The translations under genes were made by a program, and so were the position numbers. Source: a bacterium (lineage in GTDB: Bacteria > Hydrogenedentota > Hydrogenedentia > Hydrogenedentiales > SLHB01). From it: 7,438 nt of DNA. The notes beneath the pieces were generated by a model, which worked only from the letters and a program-made list of their open reading frames with translations, ran no database searches and had not been told where the DNA came from. Positions 1 through 6,893 of the stretch are shown here, piece by piece (within the stretch, counting starts at the first letter, position 1; each line of letters starts with the position of its first letter). The stretch is from NCBI GenBank assembly GCA_024231375.1, contig JAAEQP010000233.1, forward strand, positions 1 to 7,438, read 5' to 3'.

Positions 1-36
1 GACTGACCCCAGCGAGCGTAGCGAGACGGGTCTGTC
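1..36. repeat. Imperfect inverted repeat at the left edge
   Basis: Bases 1-9 (GACTGACCC) pair with 28-36 (GGGTCTGTC) except for one T-T mismatch, enclosing an 18-base loop. The loop holds a short direct repeat, AGCGAG-CGT-AGCGAG. The right arm is followed by a pyrimidine-rich stretch (CTTCTTTC at about 42-49). This could be the terminator of a + strand gene ending outside the window, or a copy of a dispersed intergenic repeat. The window cuts its left side, so the stem may extend further. The pairing is visible; the role is a guess. Confidence 0.35.
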
Positions 37-107
37 CCTGGCTTCTTTCGCGGGCTTCGTGGGTGGTTCGCCCTTTTTCAACAGCCCGCGTTCCGGCGGT
101 GTCAGAA

Positions 108-116
108 TGGTATACT
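108..116 (+). promoter_or_regulatory. Candidate extended -10 promoter element
   Basis: TGGTATACT fits the extended -10 pattern TGnTATAAT with one mismatch in the hexamer, and lies about 35 bases before the start codon at 151. I see no good -35 hexamer at 16-18 bases spacing, which is tolerable for extended -10 promoters. It would start transcription near position 123 and give a short leader for the zinc-ribbon gene. The prediction rests on one motif and assumes a sigma-70-like housekeeping factor. Confidence 0.4.
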
Positions 117-150
117 CAGGCGGTGGACGTACGAAGACGGGGCGTTTTCA

Positions 151-615
151 ATGGCAGATGACAAGGGATTCGGCGTGGCCAAGATCGTAACGTGTCCCAG
201 GTGCGAGCAGCAATCGCTGGGTAGGAATCAGGTCGTATGTGACAACTGCGAGGACAAGGAATACGAGGACTACAGCAAGGTCTTGAACACCTTGGAGCAG
301 TATCCCGAAGCCACCGCGACGGAGGCGGCCGAACTCGCCGAGGTCGAGATCGAGTGCGTGCTCCGCATGGTCGACCGGGGCCGGGTAGTCAATTCCAAGG
401 ATCTCAAAGCACCGGTCTGCGGCAAATGCGGAAAACCGGCCATCAACCATAAGAAGCGCATTTGCTCGGAATGCCTCCACAAACTCGAGAGCGACTTGCG
501 CGGGCACGTCAAGGAGTTGCAGGAGCATCTGCAAGGCAAACGCATGTTCGACGTCCACGACGCCGTGGCTCAGCGCAAGCAGCGCACCCGGCGCTCGCGC
601 AAGAGCGATTCGTGA
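151..615 (+). CDS. Double zinc-ribbon protein with central HTH-like segment, YvyF/TIGR03826-like
   Basis: A 154-residue soluble protein with two Cys4 knuckle pairs: C15-x2-C18 with C30-x2-C33, and C90-x2-C93 with C105-x2-C108. Each set could bind one zinc. The middle (about 38-80) is predicted helical and ends in a stretch (TATEAAELAEVEIECVLRMV, then DRGRV) like the helix-turn-helix 'x-E-(A/V)-x-x-x-T-G-V-x-x-x-x-I-x-x-x-I-x-x-G-R' segment of flagellar-region proteins of the YvyF/TIGR03826 type. Residues 109-140 look like an amphipathic helix or coiled coil, and the tail from about 141 is strongly basic. A nucleic-acid-binding or regulatory role is inferred; no flagellar genes are in the window. 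The start at 151 has a modest GACGGGG purine stretch upstream. An extended -10 site lies before it and a hairpin after it, so it may be its own transcription unit. Confidence in the coding call is high, in function low. Confidence 0.85.
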   Translation: MADDKGFGVAKIVTCPRCEQQSLGRNQVVCDNCEDKEYEDYSKVLNTLEQYPEATATEAAELAEVEIECVLRMVDRGRVVNSKDLKAPVCGKCGKPAINHKKRICSECLHKLESDLRGHVKELQEHLQGKRMFDVHDAVAQRKQRTRRSRKSDS

Positions 616-672
616 GCGCCCACCTCCTGTAGCGTCTTGAATCCCGAAGCCCGCCGCGCCACAATGGTTCCA

Positions 673-694
673 GGCGGACATCCGGGGGTCCGCC
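673..694 (+). terminator. GC-rich hairpin between the zinc-ribbon gene and the epimerase gene
   Basis: GGCGGAC (673-679) pairs perfectly with GTCCGCC (688-694) around an 8-base loop. The following bases (CTTCCGATTCTC) are only moderately T-rich, so it is not a classic intrinsic terminator. It lies 57 bases after the stop of the zinc-ribbon gene and 50 bases before the epimerase start at 745, where it could end the first transcript, act as an attenuator, or stabilise the leader of the downstream operon. Confidence 0.35.
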
Positions 695-731
695 CTTCCG
701 ATTCTCACTGGCCCCTCGACACTGCACGTGT

Positions 732-736
732 AGGAG
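732..736 (+). promoter_or_regulatory. Ribosome binding site that sets the epimerase start at 745
   Basis: AGGAG sits 8 bases before ATG 745. The reading frame is open back to an ATG at 637, but that extension would run through the hairpin at 673-694 and encodes low-complexity residues unlike the family. The site at 732-736 supports the shorter protein, which begins directly with the first barrel strand (IRIGTLVSG). Confidence 0.7.
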
Positions 737-744
737 ACTTCACC

Positions 745-1635
745 ATGTATACCGAACCCATTCGTATCGGCACACTTGTGTCCGGATCGACCCACGGCGC
801 CGATTACATCCGCCAGATTCTGCCCCACGGATTCGAGTCTTTTGAGGTCAACTTCTGGGAGACCGTCGGCGACACGGACCTGTCGAAGCTGGCCAACGAA
901 ATCGCGGAGGTGCTGGAAGGCAGCGACGCCGTGGTGAGTTGCGTCGGTGTGTACGGCAACCCCTTGGGTACGAGGCCGCAGGACGAGGTCACGCGCGAAG
1001 GCTGGCGCGCGCTCATCGATGCGGCCCACCTGTTCGGATGCGACCTGGTCACCGGGTTCGCGGGTCGTGTGGTGGACGAACCGATCGATGCCAGCATGCC
1101 GCGATTCAAGGAGGTCTTCGGCGAGCTGGGCAAACGCGCCGCTGACAAGGGCGTGCGCCTGGCCTTCGAGAACTGCAACATGGGAGGCAACTGGAAACGC
1201 GGCGAATGGAACATTGCCCACGACCCGTTGGCGTGGGAGATGATGTTCGACACCGTTCCGAGCGACAACCTCGGACTGGAGTGGGAGCCCTGCCATCAAA
1301 TGGTGAACCTCATCGATCCGATGGCACAACTGCGAAAATGGGTGAAGAAGATCTTCCATCTGCACGGAAAGGACGCCACGATCATGTGGGACGTCATCCG
1401 TGAGCAAGGCATCAACGGCCCCGATCCCTTTGCGTTCCATCGCACGCCGGGATTCGGCGACAGCAATTGGACCGATATCATCTCGGAACTCCGCAGGGGC
1501 GGGTTCGTGGGCGCTATCGATATCGAAGGGTGGCACGACCCGGTCTACAAGGACGACCTGGAGATGACGGGCCAGGTGCATGGGCTGAACTATCTGAAGC
1601 AGTGCCGGACCGCGTACGTGTCCAACCCTGAGTAG
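745..1635 (+). CDS. Sugar phosphate isomerase/epimerase (xylose isomerase-like TIM barrel)
   Basis: A 296-residue protein of the AP endonuclease family 2 / xylose isomerase-like TIM-barrel superfamily, whose members isomerise or epimerise sugars or related polyols using a divalent metal. The chain opens with strand 1 (IRIGTLVSG) and has E34 in strand 2 (FEVNF). Metal-site candidates are E142 (AFENCN), E181 with H184 (EWEPCHQ), the H205-x-H207-x-x-D210 strand (FHLHGKD) and E261 (DIEGW). Most relatives have Asp at the position of E181. Length is normal for the family and there is no signal peptide, so it should be cytoplasmic. It is the first gene of a probable operon with the ceramidase-like and sulfatase genes, starting 34 bases before the next one. 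It probably processes a sugar released by that pathway; the actual substrate cannot be read from the sequence. The in-frame upstream ATG at 637 is less likely because the start at 745 has a good ribosome binding site. Confidence 0.9.
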   Translation: MYTEPIRIGTLVSGSTHGADYIRQILPHGFESFEVNFWETVGDTDLSKLANEIAEVLEGSDAVVSCVGVYGNPLGTRPQDEVTREGWRALIDAAHLFGCDLVTGFAGRVVDEPIDASMPRFKEVFGELGKRAADKGVRLAFENCNMGGNWKRGEWNIAHDPLAWEMMFDTVPSDNLGLEWEPCHQMVNLIDPMAQLRKWVKKIFHLHGKDATIMWDVIREQGINGPDPFAFHRTPGFGDSNWTDIISELRRGGFVGAIDIEGWHDPVYKDDLEMTGQVHGLNYLKQCRTAYVSNPE

Positions 1636-1658
1636 ACCGGGTCGCGGGAAATGCCTTG

Positions 1659-1666
1659 AAGGAGGG
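1659..1666 (+). promoter_or_regulatory. Strong, closely spaced Shine-Dalgarno site for the ceramidase-like gene
   Basis: AAGGAGGG is close to a full anti-16S complement but ends only 3 bases before ATG 1670, a shorter spacing than usual. No better in-frame start lies nearby, and the protein's first strand begins six residues in, so 1670 is the likely start. Confidence 0.6.
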
Positions 1667-1669
1667 CCT

Positions 1670-2944
1670 ATGGGGGACAGCGAGTTTCTAGTCGGTTTCG
1701 GCGAAGCGGATATTACGCCGACCAAGCCTGTATTCCTGAAAGGCTACTATCACGAGCGCCTGAGCACGAGCGTGCATGACCCCTTGGGCGCGCGCGCCAT
1801 GGCGGTGTCCAATGGGCAGAAGCAGGTGGTGCTGTGCGTTGCCGATCTGGTCTACTTCATCGAACCTGTGGTCCGCGAGACGCGGCGGCTTGTGGAGCAA
1901 GAATGCGGTCTGCCATCGGACCACCTGCTCCTGTCCTGCAACCATACGCACACCGGTCCCGACCTCGAACAGGAGACCGAGTACGCAGAAGCGCTTCCAC
2001 GGCTGCTCGCGACGGCCGTTCGAAACGCGGTCGACACCCTGGCGCCGGCCGCGCTGCGTGTTGCCCATGGCGAGGAAACCTCGCAGGCCTTCGTACGCCG
2101 ATACCGTATGAAGGACGGATCGGTCCGCACAAACCCGGGGATTCTCAACCCCGACGTCGACGGCCCGCTCGGGACGCCCGACTATGCGCTCACCGTCCTC
2201 ATGGCCGCCAACAACGCCGACGTCGGCGGGCTGATTCACTACGGTCTGCACTGCGACACGGTTGGCGGCACGGAGATCTCGGCCGATTGGCCCTACTACG
2301 TGCGGGAACAGATCCGCGAAGCCCTCGGGCCCGACCTGGCCGTGTTGACGCCTATCGGGACCGCAGGCGACGTCAATCATTGGAACGTGTTCGCGGAAGT
2401 GCCCGCGCGCGGGTTCGCGTTGACGGAACAGATCGGCCGTACGCTTGGCGGGGCTGCTCTCGACGCGTTGAAGGACACCGTGCCCGTGGCCGAAGGTCCG
2501 GTGAAGGGTCAACGCGTATCCGTGGAGGTCGACCTGCGGCATCCGTCGCCCGAAGAACTTTCGGAAGCGCAGCGCGTGTGGGATCAACCGGCGCCGACCG
2601 ATGCGGATTTCACCATGGACCGTGTGGAAGCATTGCGCCGCATTCGGGTGTCCGAGATCGGACCGGCCACTACACTTGAGATCACCGTTCTCACCTTTGG
2701 CGACGTGGCGCTCGTGGGAATGCCGTGTGAGCTGTTTACCGAACTTGGCCGGCGCATCAAGGACGCATCGCCCTTCGCCCACACGTTTGTGGTCACGCTG
2801 GCTGACGGCACGCTTGGATATGTCGGCACCCGAGAGGCTTTGGAAGAGGGTGGGTACGAGATGACGTCCACGCTCCTTGCGTCCGGCATGGGCGAACGCA
2901 TGGCCGACGCCGCCATCGGCTTGTTGCGGAAAATCCGAGGCTAG
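1670..2944 (+). CDS. Neutral/alkaline ceramidase-superfamily hydrolase (N-terminal catalytic domain only)
   Basis: A 424-residue protein matching the catalytic domain of neutral/alkaline non-lysosomal ceramidases. It starts with the typical VGFGEADITP block, and residues 91-97 (NHTHTGP) carry H92 and H94. H194 (LHCD), E354 (GMPCE) and Y384 (LGYVGT) match the remaining zinc ligands expected from the Pseudomonas ceramidase structure. The equivalent of the conserved GDVSPN motif reads GDVNHWN, so the Ser is Asn236. The NRS block of true ceramidases is replaced by an RRYRM-DGSVRTNPG stretch (about 143-158). It lacks the C-terminal Ig-like domain of full ceramidases (which exceed 600 residues) and has no signal peptide. 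It is therefore probably a cytoplasmic metal-dependent amidase or hydrolase on another N-acyl or ester substrate, not a secreted ceramidase. It sits between an epimerase and a sulfatase, ending 12 bases before the latter. The family call is firm, the substrate unknown. Confidence 0.88.
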   Translation: MGDSEFLVGFGEADITPTKPVFLKGYYHERLSTSVHDPLGARAMAVSNGQKQVVLCVADLVYFIEPVVRETRRLVEQECGLPSDHLLLSCNHTHTGPDLEQETEYAEALPRLLATAVRNAVDTLAPAALRVAHGEETSQAFVRRYRMKDGSVRTNPGILNPDVDGPLGTPDYALTVLMAANNADVGGLIHYGLHCDTVGGTEISADWPYYVREQIREALGPDLAVLTPIGTAGDVNHWNVFAEVPARGFALTEQIGRTLGGAALDALKDTVPVAEGPVKGQRVSVEVDLRHPSPEELSEAQRVWDQPAPTDADFTMDRVEALRRIRVSEIGPATTLEITVLTFGDVALVGMPCELFTELGRRIKDASPFAHTFVVTLADGTLGYVGTREALEEGGYEMTSTLLASGMGERMADAAIGLLRKIRG

Positions 2945-2956
2945 AGGGTCCAGGCG

Positions 2957-4303
2957 ATGTCCAAACCCAACATCCTGTTTCTTTTTACCGACGATCAGCG
3001 ATTCGATACCATTCACGCCTTGGGCAATGAACGGATCGTGACGCCCAACATGGACGCACTGGTTCGGAACGGGGTCACCTTCTCTAACGCACATATCATG
3101 GGCGGCACGTCGGGCGCGGTCTGCATGCCGAGCCGCGCCATGCTGATGACAGGACGGACGCTGTTCCACCTCCAGGGCCAGGGAGATAACATCCCCGAAG
3201 AGCACACCATGCTCCCGGAAGCCCTTCGCCGGGCGGGGTACACGACCTTCAGCACCGGGAAGTGGCACAACGGTCCTTCCGCCTTCGCACGAGGTTTCGG
3301 CTGCGGCGACCGCATCTTCTTCGGCGGCATGAGCGATCACTACAAGGTGCCGTTGAACCATTTCGACCCGGACGGCGCATATCCCGAGGACGACATATAC
3401 TACGAAGACAAGAAGCACTCCAGCGACCTGTTTAGCGATTCGGCGATCGATTTCCTGCGCGGCCACGACCCCGCCTCGCCGTTCTTCGCCTACGTGTCGT
3501 TCACGGCGCCCCACGATCCTCGCGATACCCACGAACGGTTCCATGCCATGTACGACTCAGATACCATTCTGTTGCCGGAGAGCTTCATGCCTGAGCACCC
3601 GTTCGACAATGGCGAGATGACGATCCGCGACGAGGAACTCGCCCCGTGGCCGCGGACACCTGACGTGGTCCGCCAAAATATCGCCGAATACTACGCCATG
3701 ATCACGCACATCGACGACCGAATCGGCGCGATACTGGGCGCGCTGGAGGAGCGGGGTCTGGCGGACAACACCATCATCGTCTTCGCCGGAGATAACGGCC
3801 TCGCAGTCGGCCGCCACGGGCTCATGGGCAAGCAGAACCTCTACGACCACAGCGTGCGCGTGCCCCTCGTGATCGGCGGTCCCGGAATTCCGAAGGATGA
3901 GCGGCGCGATGCGTTCTGCTATCTGCTCGACATTTTTCCTACCCTTTGCGATCTGACGGACACACCGATTCCGGAGTCCGTGGAAGGACGAAGCCTTGCG
4001 CCGTGCCTCGAAGATTCGGGACGCTCTGTGCGTAACTCACTCTATCTGGCATACACGTCCATCCATCGGGGCGTCAGAGATGACCATCACAAACTGATCG
4101 AGTACGTGGTGAACGGGTCACGCACCACCCAACTGTTCGATCTGGAATCCGACCCCTTCGAGCTTCACAATCTTGCCGAGCGAAACGAGTGCGCTGACGA
4201 TCTTACGCGGCTTCGGAAGGAGTTGGTGCGTTGGCGCGACGACCTGGATGACCATCAGCCGGGCATGGGGCAAGCGTTCTGGGACGGGTGTGAATCCTGG
4301 TAG
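2957..4303 (+). CDS. Sulfatase, S1 formylglycine-dependent family
   Basis: A 448-residue type I sulfatase of the alkaline-phosphatase superfamily, which hydrolyses sulfate esters with a formylglycine made from a cysteine. The N-terminal metal site is D12-D13-Q14 (TDDQ). The maturation signature C56-M-P-S-R60 is followed by MLMTGR. K102 and H104 (GKWH), H186 (APHDPRD), D279-N280 (AGDNG) and K292 (HGLMGKQ) complete the usual active-site set. The end has the common sulfatase motif FDLESDPFELHNLA. All key residues are present and the length is normal, so it should be active if a formylglycine-generating enzyme or anSME exists elsewhere in the genome; none is here. There is no signal peptide, since the chain begins directly with the first strand (PNILFLFTDD). 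It is probably the last gene of the epimerase operon. The substrate may be a sulfated sugar, and a phosphonate monoesterase is a less likely alternative. Its stop lies one base from the stop of the convergent gene. Confidence 0.95.
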   Translation: MSKPNILFLFTDDQRFDTIHALGNERIVTPNMDALVRNGVTFSNAHIMGGTSGAVCMPSRAMLMTGRTLFHLQGQGDNIPEEHTMLPEALRRAGYTTFSTGKWHNGPSAFARGFGCGDRIFFGGMSDHYKVPLNHFDPDGAYPEDDIYYEDKKHSSDLFSDSAIDFLRGHDPASPFFAYVSFTAPHDPRDTHERFHAMYDSDTILLPESFMPEHPFDNGEMTIRDEELAPWPRTPDVVRQNIAEYYAMITHIDDRIGAILGALEERGLADNTIIVFAGDNGLAVGRHGLMGKQNLYDHSVRVPLVIGGPGIPKDERRDAFCYLLDIFPTLCDLTDTPIPESVEGRSLAPCLEDSGRSVRNSLYLAYTSIHRGVRDDHHKLIEYVVNGSRTTQLFDLESDPFELHNLAERNECADDLTRLRKELVRWRDDLDDHQPGMGQAFWDGCESW

Positions 4304-4304
4304 C

Positions 4305-5444
4305 CTATGAGGGGTCTGGCAAGGGAACGTCTTGCCACCCGGCCATGCCGAATCGCAAATCGCGCTCGACGAATTCCCAGATGACGAGCTTCTTGCCCTT
4401 CAGCAATTCTGGCTTGCGGTAGAGCTGCTGCCGCACCAGAGTGGACGCGCCACCGTCATTCACAATGGACGCGAGGGGTTTACCGAGCTTCCGCGCCAGA
4501 TGGGCGATGAATCCCGCGGAGCCGGGCTCGTCCCGCTCATAGATGCGAAGGAAGCTGTCGCCCAGGATTAGGACGTCCGAGTCTGGGTCGTCGGTGTAGG
4601 GTTCATCGGTCTCCGCGCACATCACGCGCTCGCATGTCACTTTCTCAGGTTCGAGCATGCGTTCCATGGGGGGCGATTTCGCCATGACCACCACGTCGCC
4701 ATACCTCACCAGCGGGACGGACACGGTTTCGTAGGCCCCTTGCCCCTTCGCAACCCATCCCTCATCCAGAATGCGCTGGCCCACGACGTCGGCGGCGAGC
4801 GCCATGCCACTTGGCGACCAGTGGCTATCCTGCGCCAGATAATGTGGGGCGTCGGTATCGCATTTCTCGCGATACACATGGGCGAGGTCGATGACGTCAA
4901 CGCCCGCTTCGCGCAGACGCTCAATGACACCACGGGTGTGGTGATTCACCTGGTCGTCGTCTGCGCTGGCACGCGACGCCAGCATGCCGGGGTACACGGA
5001 GGCTTTGCCGGGAGCAGGCACCACAAGCAGGTGAACGCCACGCTCGGACAAGGCGTCACGGTATGCGACGATTGCCTCGACGGGATCGCCTTCCAAACCT
5101 TCTTGCCACGGTTCGATGAAGAACCGGGCGCCGGGTTTGTAGAAGAACCAGCCGTCGCGACCGACCAACGCGTTCTCGCCCGCAGACTTCAGTACCGCGA
5201 ACTGGACCGCCTGCATCCACGGTCGCGCCCACGATCCCAGCCAGGAGGAGTCCTTCATTTCGCGCTCAAAGTCGCGGAGGTTGGCCTCCGTGGGAATCTG
5301 CGTGACCAGATCGCACACTTGGGGCCGATCGCCGTGCGCTGCCTCGACGACCGCCTGCACAATCCCCACGCCCGCAATCACGGCCAGGAACGCCGCGACC
5401 AGTCCGGCCTGTACGCCCCGTGAAGCCCCAGCGGACGTTGTCAT
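4305..5444 (-). CDS. AlgJ/AlgX-like SGNH polysaccharide O-acetyltransferase
   Basis: A 379-residue protein with one N-terminal membrane anchor (about 13-33) followed by a periplasmic SGNH-hydrolase-like domain of the AlgJ/AlgX type. Visible landmarks are GRDGWFFYKPG (95-105), the D206-S-H208-W209 motif and the GDS box with S297 (ILGDSF). These match the Asp-His pair and Ser nucleophile of alginate O-acetyltransferases. A conserved end segment (WEFVERDL) follows. It would transfer acetyl groups delivered by the AlgI-like protein onto a polysaccharide in the periplasm. The start at 5444 has an AGGTGA ribosome binding site 4 bases upstream and lies 30 bases after the AlgI-like gene, so both are probably co-transcribed. 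No alginate synthesis genes are in the window, so the polymer is unknown and the name alginate should not be assumed. The stop codon faces the sulfatase stop at a distance of one base. Confidence 0.88.
   Translation of the reverse strand: MTTSAGASRGVQAGLVAAFLAVIAGVGIVQAVVEAAHGDRPQVCDLVTQIPTEANLRDFEREMKDSSWLGSWARPWMQAVQFAVLKSAGENALVGRDGWFFYKPGARFFIEPWQEGLEGDPVEAIVAYRDALSERGVHLLVVPAPGKASVYPGMLASRASADDDQVNHHTRGVIERLREAGVDVIDLAHVYREKCDTDAPHYLAQDSHWSPSGMALAADVVGQRILDEGWVAKGQGAYETVSVPLVRYGDVVVMAKSPPMERMLEPEKVTCERVMCAETDEPYTDDPDSDVLILGDSFLRIYERDEPGSAGFIAHLARKLGKPLASIVNDGGASTLVRQQLYRKPELLKGKKLVIWEFVERDLRFGMAGWQDVPLPDPS
4317..4337. other. Perfect palindrome at the convergent gene junction
   Basis: TGGCAAG (4317-4323) and CTTGCCA (4331-4337) form a perfect 7-base stem around a 7-base loop. 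The element lies inside the last codons of the AlgJ-like gene and 14 bases beyond the sulfatase stop. There is no T-run on either side, so it is not a standard intrinsic terminator, but it is the only obvious structure where two transcripts collide. Confidence 0.3.
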
Positions 5445-5474
5445 TGATTCACCTGTAGCCGCATACGCTTGCTC

Positions 5475-6887
5475 CTAGAACTGGAAGTAGAGGAACGGGT
5501 TGAACGCCTGCACAAACATGGTCGCCAACGCGAGACCGAACAGCGCCAGCAGCCCTATCACGCGGGGCCATGTCAGCTTCTTCACCCAATCGAATGCCTG
5601 AACCCGCTGAAACGCCAGGAACGCACATACGCCCATGGCGAGAAAGTAGCCCTGGGTATAGATCCCGCCCGCCAGCAGTAGCGAACCGTTGTGCGCGCCG
5701 GAGAACGAGAACATGGAGGCCAGATAACTCATGGCCGATGCGAGGTCCGGGCATCGGAACAGCACCCACGAAAACAACACCAGCACGAACGTAATGGCGA
5801 CGCGCACCTGTTTCGGGAGGCGCGAATAGACGCTTTCCTTGCCTCTCCAACGCTCAAAGGCCAGCAGCAACCCGTGGTACGCGCCCCAGAACACAAACAC
5901 CCAGCTCGCCCCGTGCCACAGCCCGCCGAGCAACATGACGATGGTCAGATTCACATAGGTACGCCGCTCACCATGCCGGTTGCCACCGAGCGGGATGTAC
6001 AGATAGTCGCGCAGGAAGGTGGAGAGGCTGATGTGCCAGCGCCGCCAGAAATCCGTGATGCTGTCGGCGTGGTAGGGCGCGTCAAAATTGCGCGGGAACT
6101 CGAATCCAATCATCCGCCCAAGGCCGATGGCCATGTCCGAGTAGGCTGAAAAATCGAAGTAGATCTGGAATGCATAGGCTATCACGCCGTACCACGCGTC
6201 CAGCATGGAGGGCGATTCCGCGACGAACACGGCGTCGGCCACTTGGCCCACAAGGTTGGCAAGCAGAATCTTCTTCGAGAATCCCAAGATGAATAGCGCC
6301 ACGCCGGACGAGAACTTGTCGAGCGTGTGCGAGCGATCGACGAGCTGATCGGCAACGGTGTTGTATCGCACGATGGGCCCGGCGATGAGTTGGGGAAACA
6401 AGGCCACGAAACACGCGAAGTCGAAGAACGACCGGACGGGTGGCGAGTCGCCGCGATAGACGTCAATGGAATAGCTCAGGCTCTGGAAAATGAAGAACGA
6501 GATGCCGATGGGCAACACAATCTGGAGAACAGGAAACCCGCCGATGTCGAACAACCCGAGGAGGCGGTTCAGGTTGGTCTCGAAAAACATGAAATACTTA
6601 AAGAATCCCAGCAGACTGAGGCTGACGACCACGGAAGCAACAAGGGCGCCTTTGCGGCGCGGGGATCCTCCGGGCGATGCGGCGATGGTGTGGCCGCAGA
6701 CGTAGTTGACGGCGGTGGCGAACAGCATGAGCAGCACGAACCAGGGCTTCCACCATCCGTAGAACACGTAGCTCGCACAGAGAAGAAAGAAGTTGCGTTT
6801 CGCCGTGGTGTGGTTGGGCAGCAGATAGTACGCGAGCAACACGACAGGGAGGAAGTAGAAGATGAAGATGTGCGACGTGAAGACCAT
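5475..6887 (-). CDS. MBOAT family O-acyltransferase, AlgI-like
   Basis: A 470-residue polytopic inner-membrane protein of the MBOAT family, AlgI/PatA branch, which passes acetyl groups from a cytoplasmic donor across the membrane for polysaccharide O-acetylation. The N-terminus (MVFTSHIFIFYFLPVVLL) and C-terminus (FNPFLYFQF) are typical of AlgI. The central signature DFWRRWHISLSTFLRDYLYIPLGG contributes H285, and LWHGASWVFVFWG contributes H325; these are the two histidines expected in the family, the second being the invariant catalytic one. About ten or more hydrophobic segments span the chain. Length is normal and no frame break is seen. It starts 6 bases after the lipoprotein gene and ends 30 bases before the AlgJ-like gene, so the three form a likely operon. 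The ribosome binding site is weak, which may mean translational coupling to the lipoprotein gene. DltB is a relative but less similar in its ends and neighbours. Confidence 0.94.
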   Translation of the reverse strand: MVFTSHIFIFYFLPVVLLAYYLLPNHTTAKRNFFLLCASYVFYGWWKPWFVLLMLFATAVNYVCGHTIAASPGGSPRRKGALVASVVVSLSLLGFFKYFMFFETNLNRLLGLFDIGGFPVLQIVLPIGISFFIFQSLSYSIDVYRGDSPPVRSFFDFACFVALFPQLIAGPIVRYNTVADQLVDRSHTLDKFSSGVALFILGFSKKILLANLVGQVADAVFVAESPSMLDAWYGVIAYAFQIYFDFSAYSDMAIGLGRMIGFEFPRNFDAPYHADSITDFWRRWHISLSTFLRDYLYIPLGGNRHGERRTYVNLTIVMLLGGLWHGASWVFVFWGAYHGLLLAFERWRGKESVYSRLPKQVRVAITFVLVLFSWVLFRCPDLASAMSYLASMFSFSGAHNGSLLLAGGIYTQGYFLAMGVCAFLAFQRVQAFDWVKKLTWPRVIGLLALFGLALATMFVQAFNPFLYFQF

Positions 6888-6893
6888 GCGGCG

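Noticed and set aside
637..744. N-terminal extension of the epimerase by 36 residues from ATG 637.
   Set aside because: It crosses a hairpin, has no good ribosome binding site, and adds residues the family lacks. ATG 745 has AGGAG at correct spacing.
148..1725. A 525-codon open frame on the - strand.
   Set aside because: It lies opposite the zinc-ribbon and epimerase genes, which have clear family motifs. Long antisense frames are expected in GC-rich coding DNA, and the translation is rich in Arg, His and Val with no recognisable domain.
1688..3544. A 618-codon open frame on the - strand.
   Set aside because: It is antisense to the ceramidase-like and sulfatase genes. The translation shows no domain and has the composition of a codon-bias shadow.
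4740..5423. A 227-codon + strand frame.
   Set aside because: It is opposite the AlgJ-like gene with its intact DSHW and GDS motifs, and shows no domain of its own.
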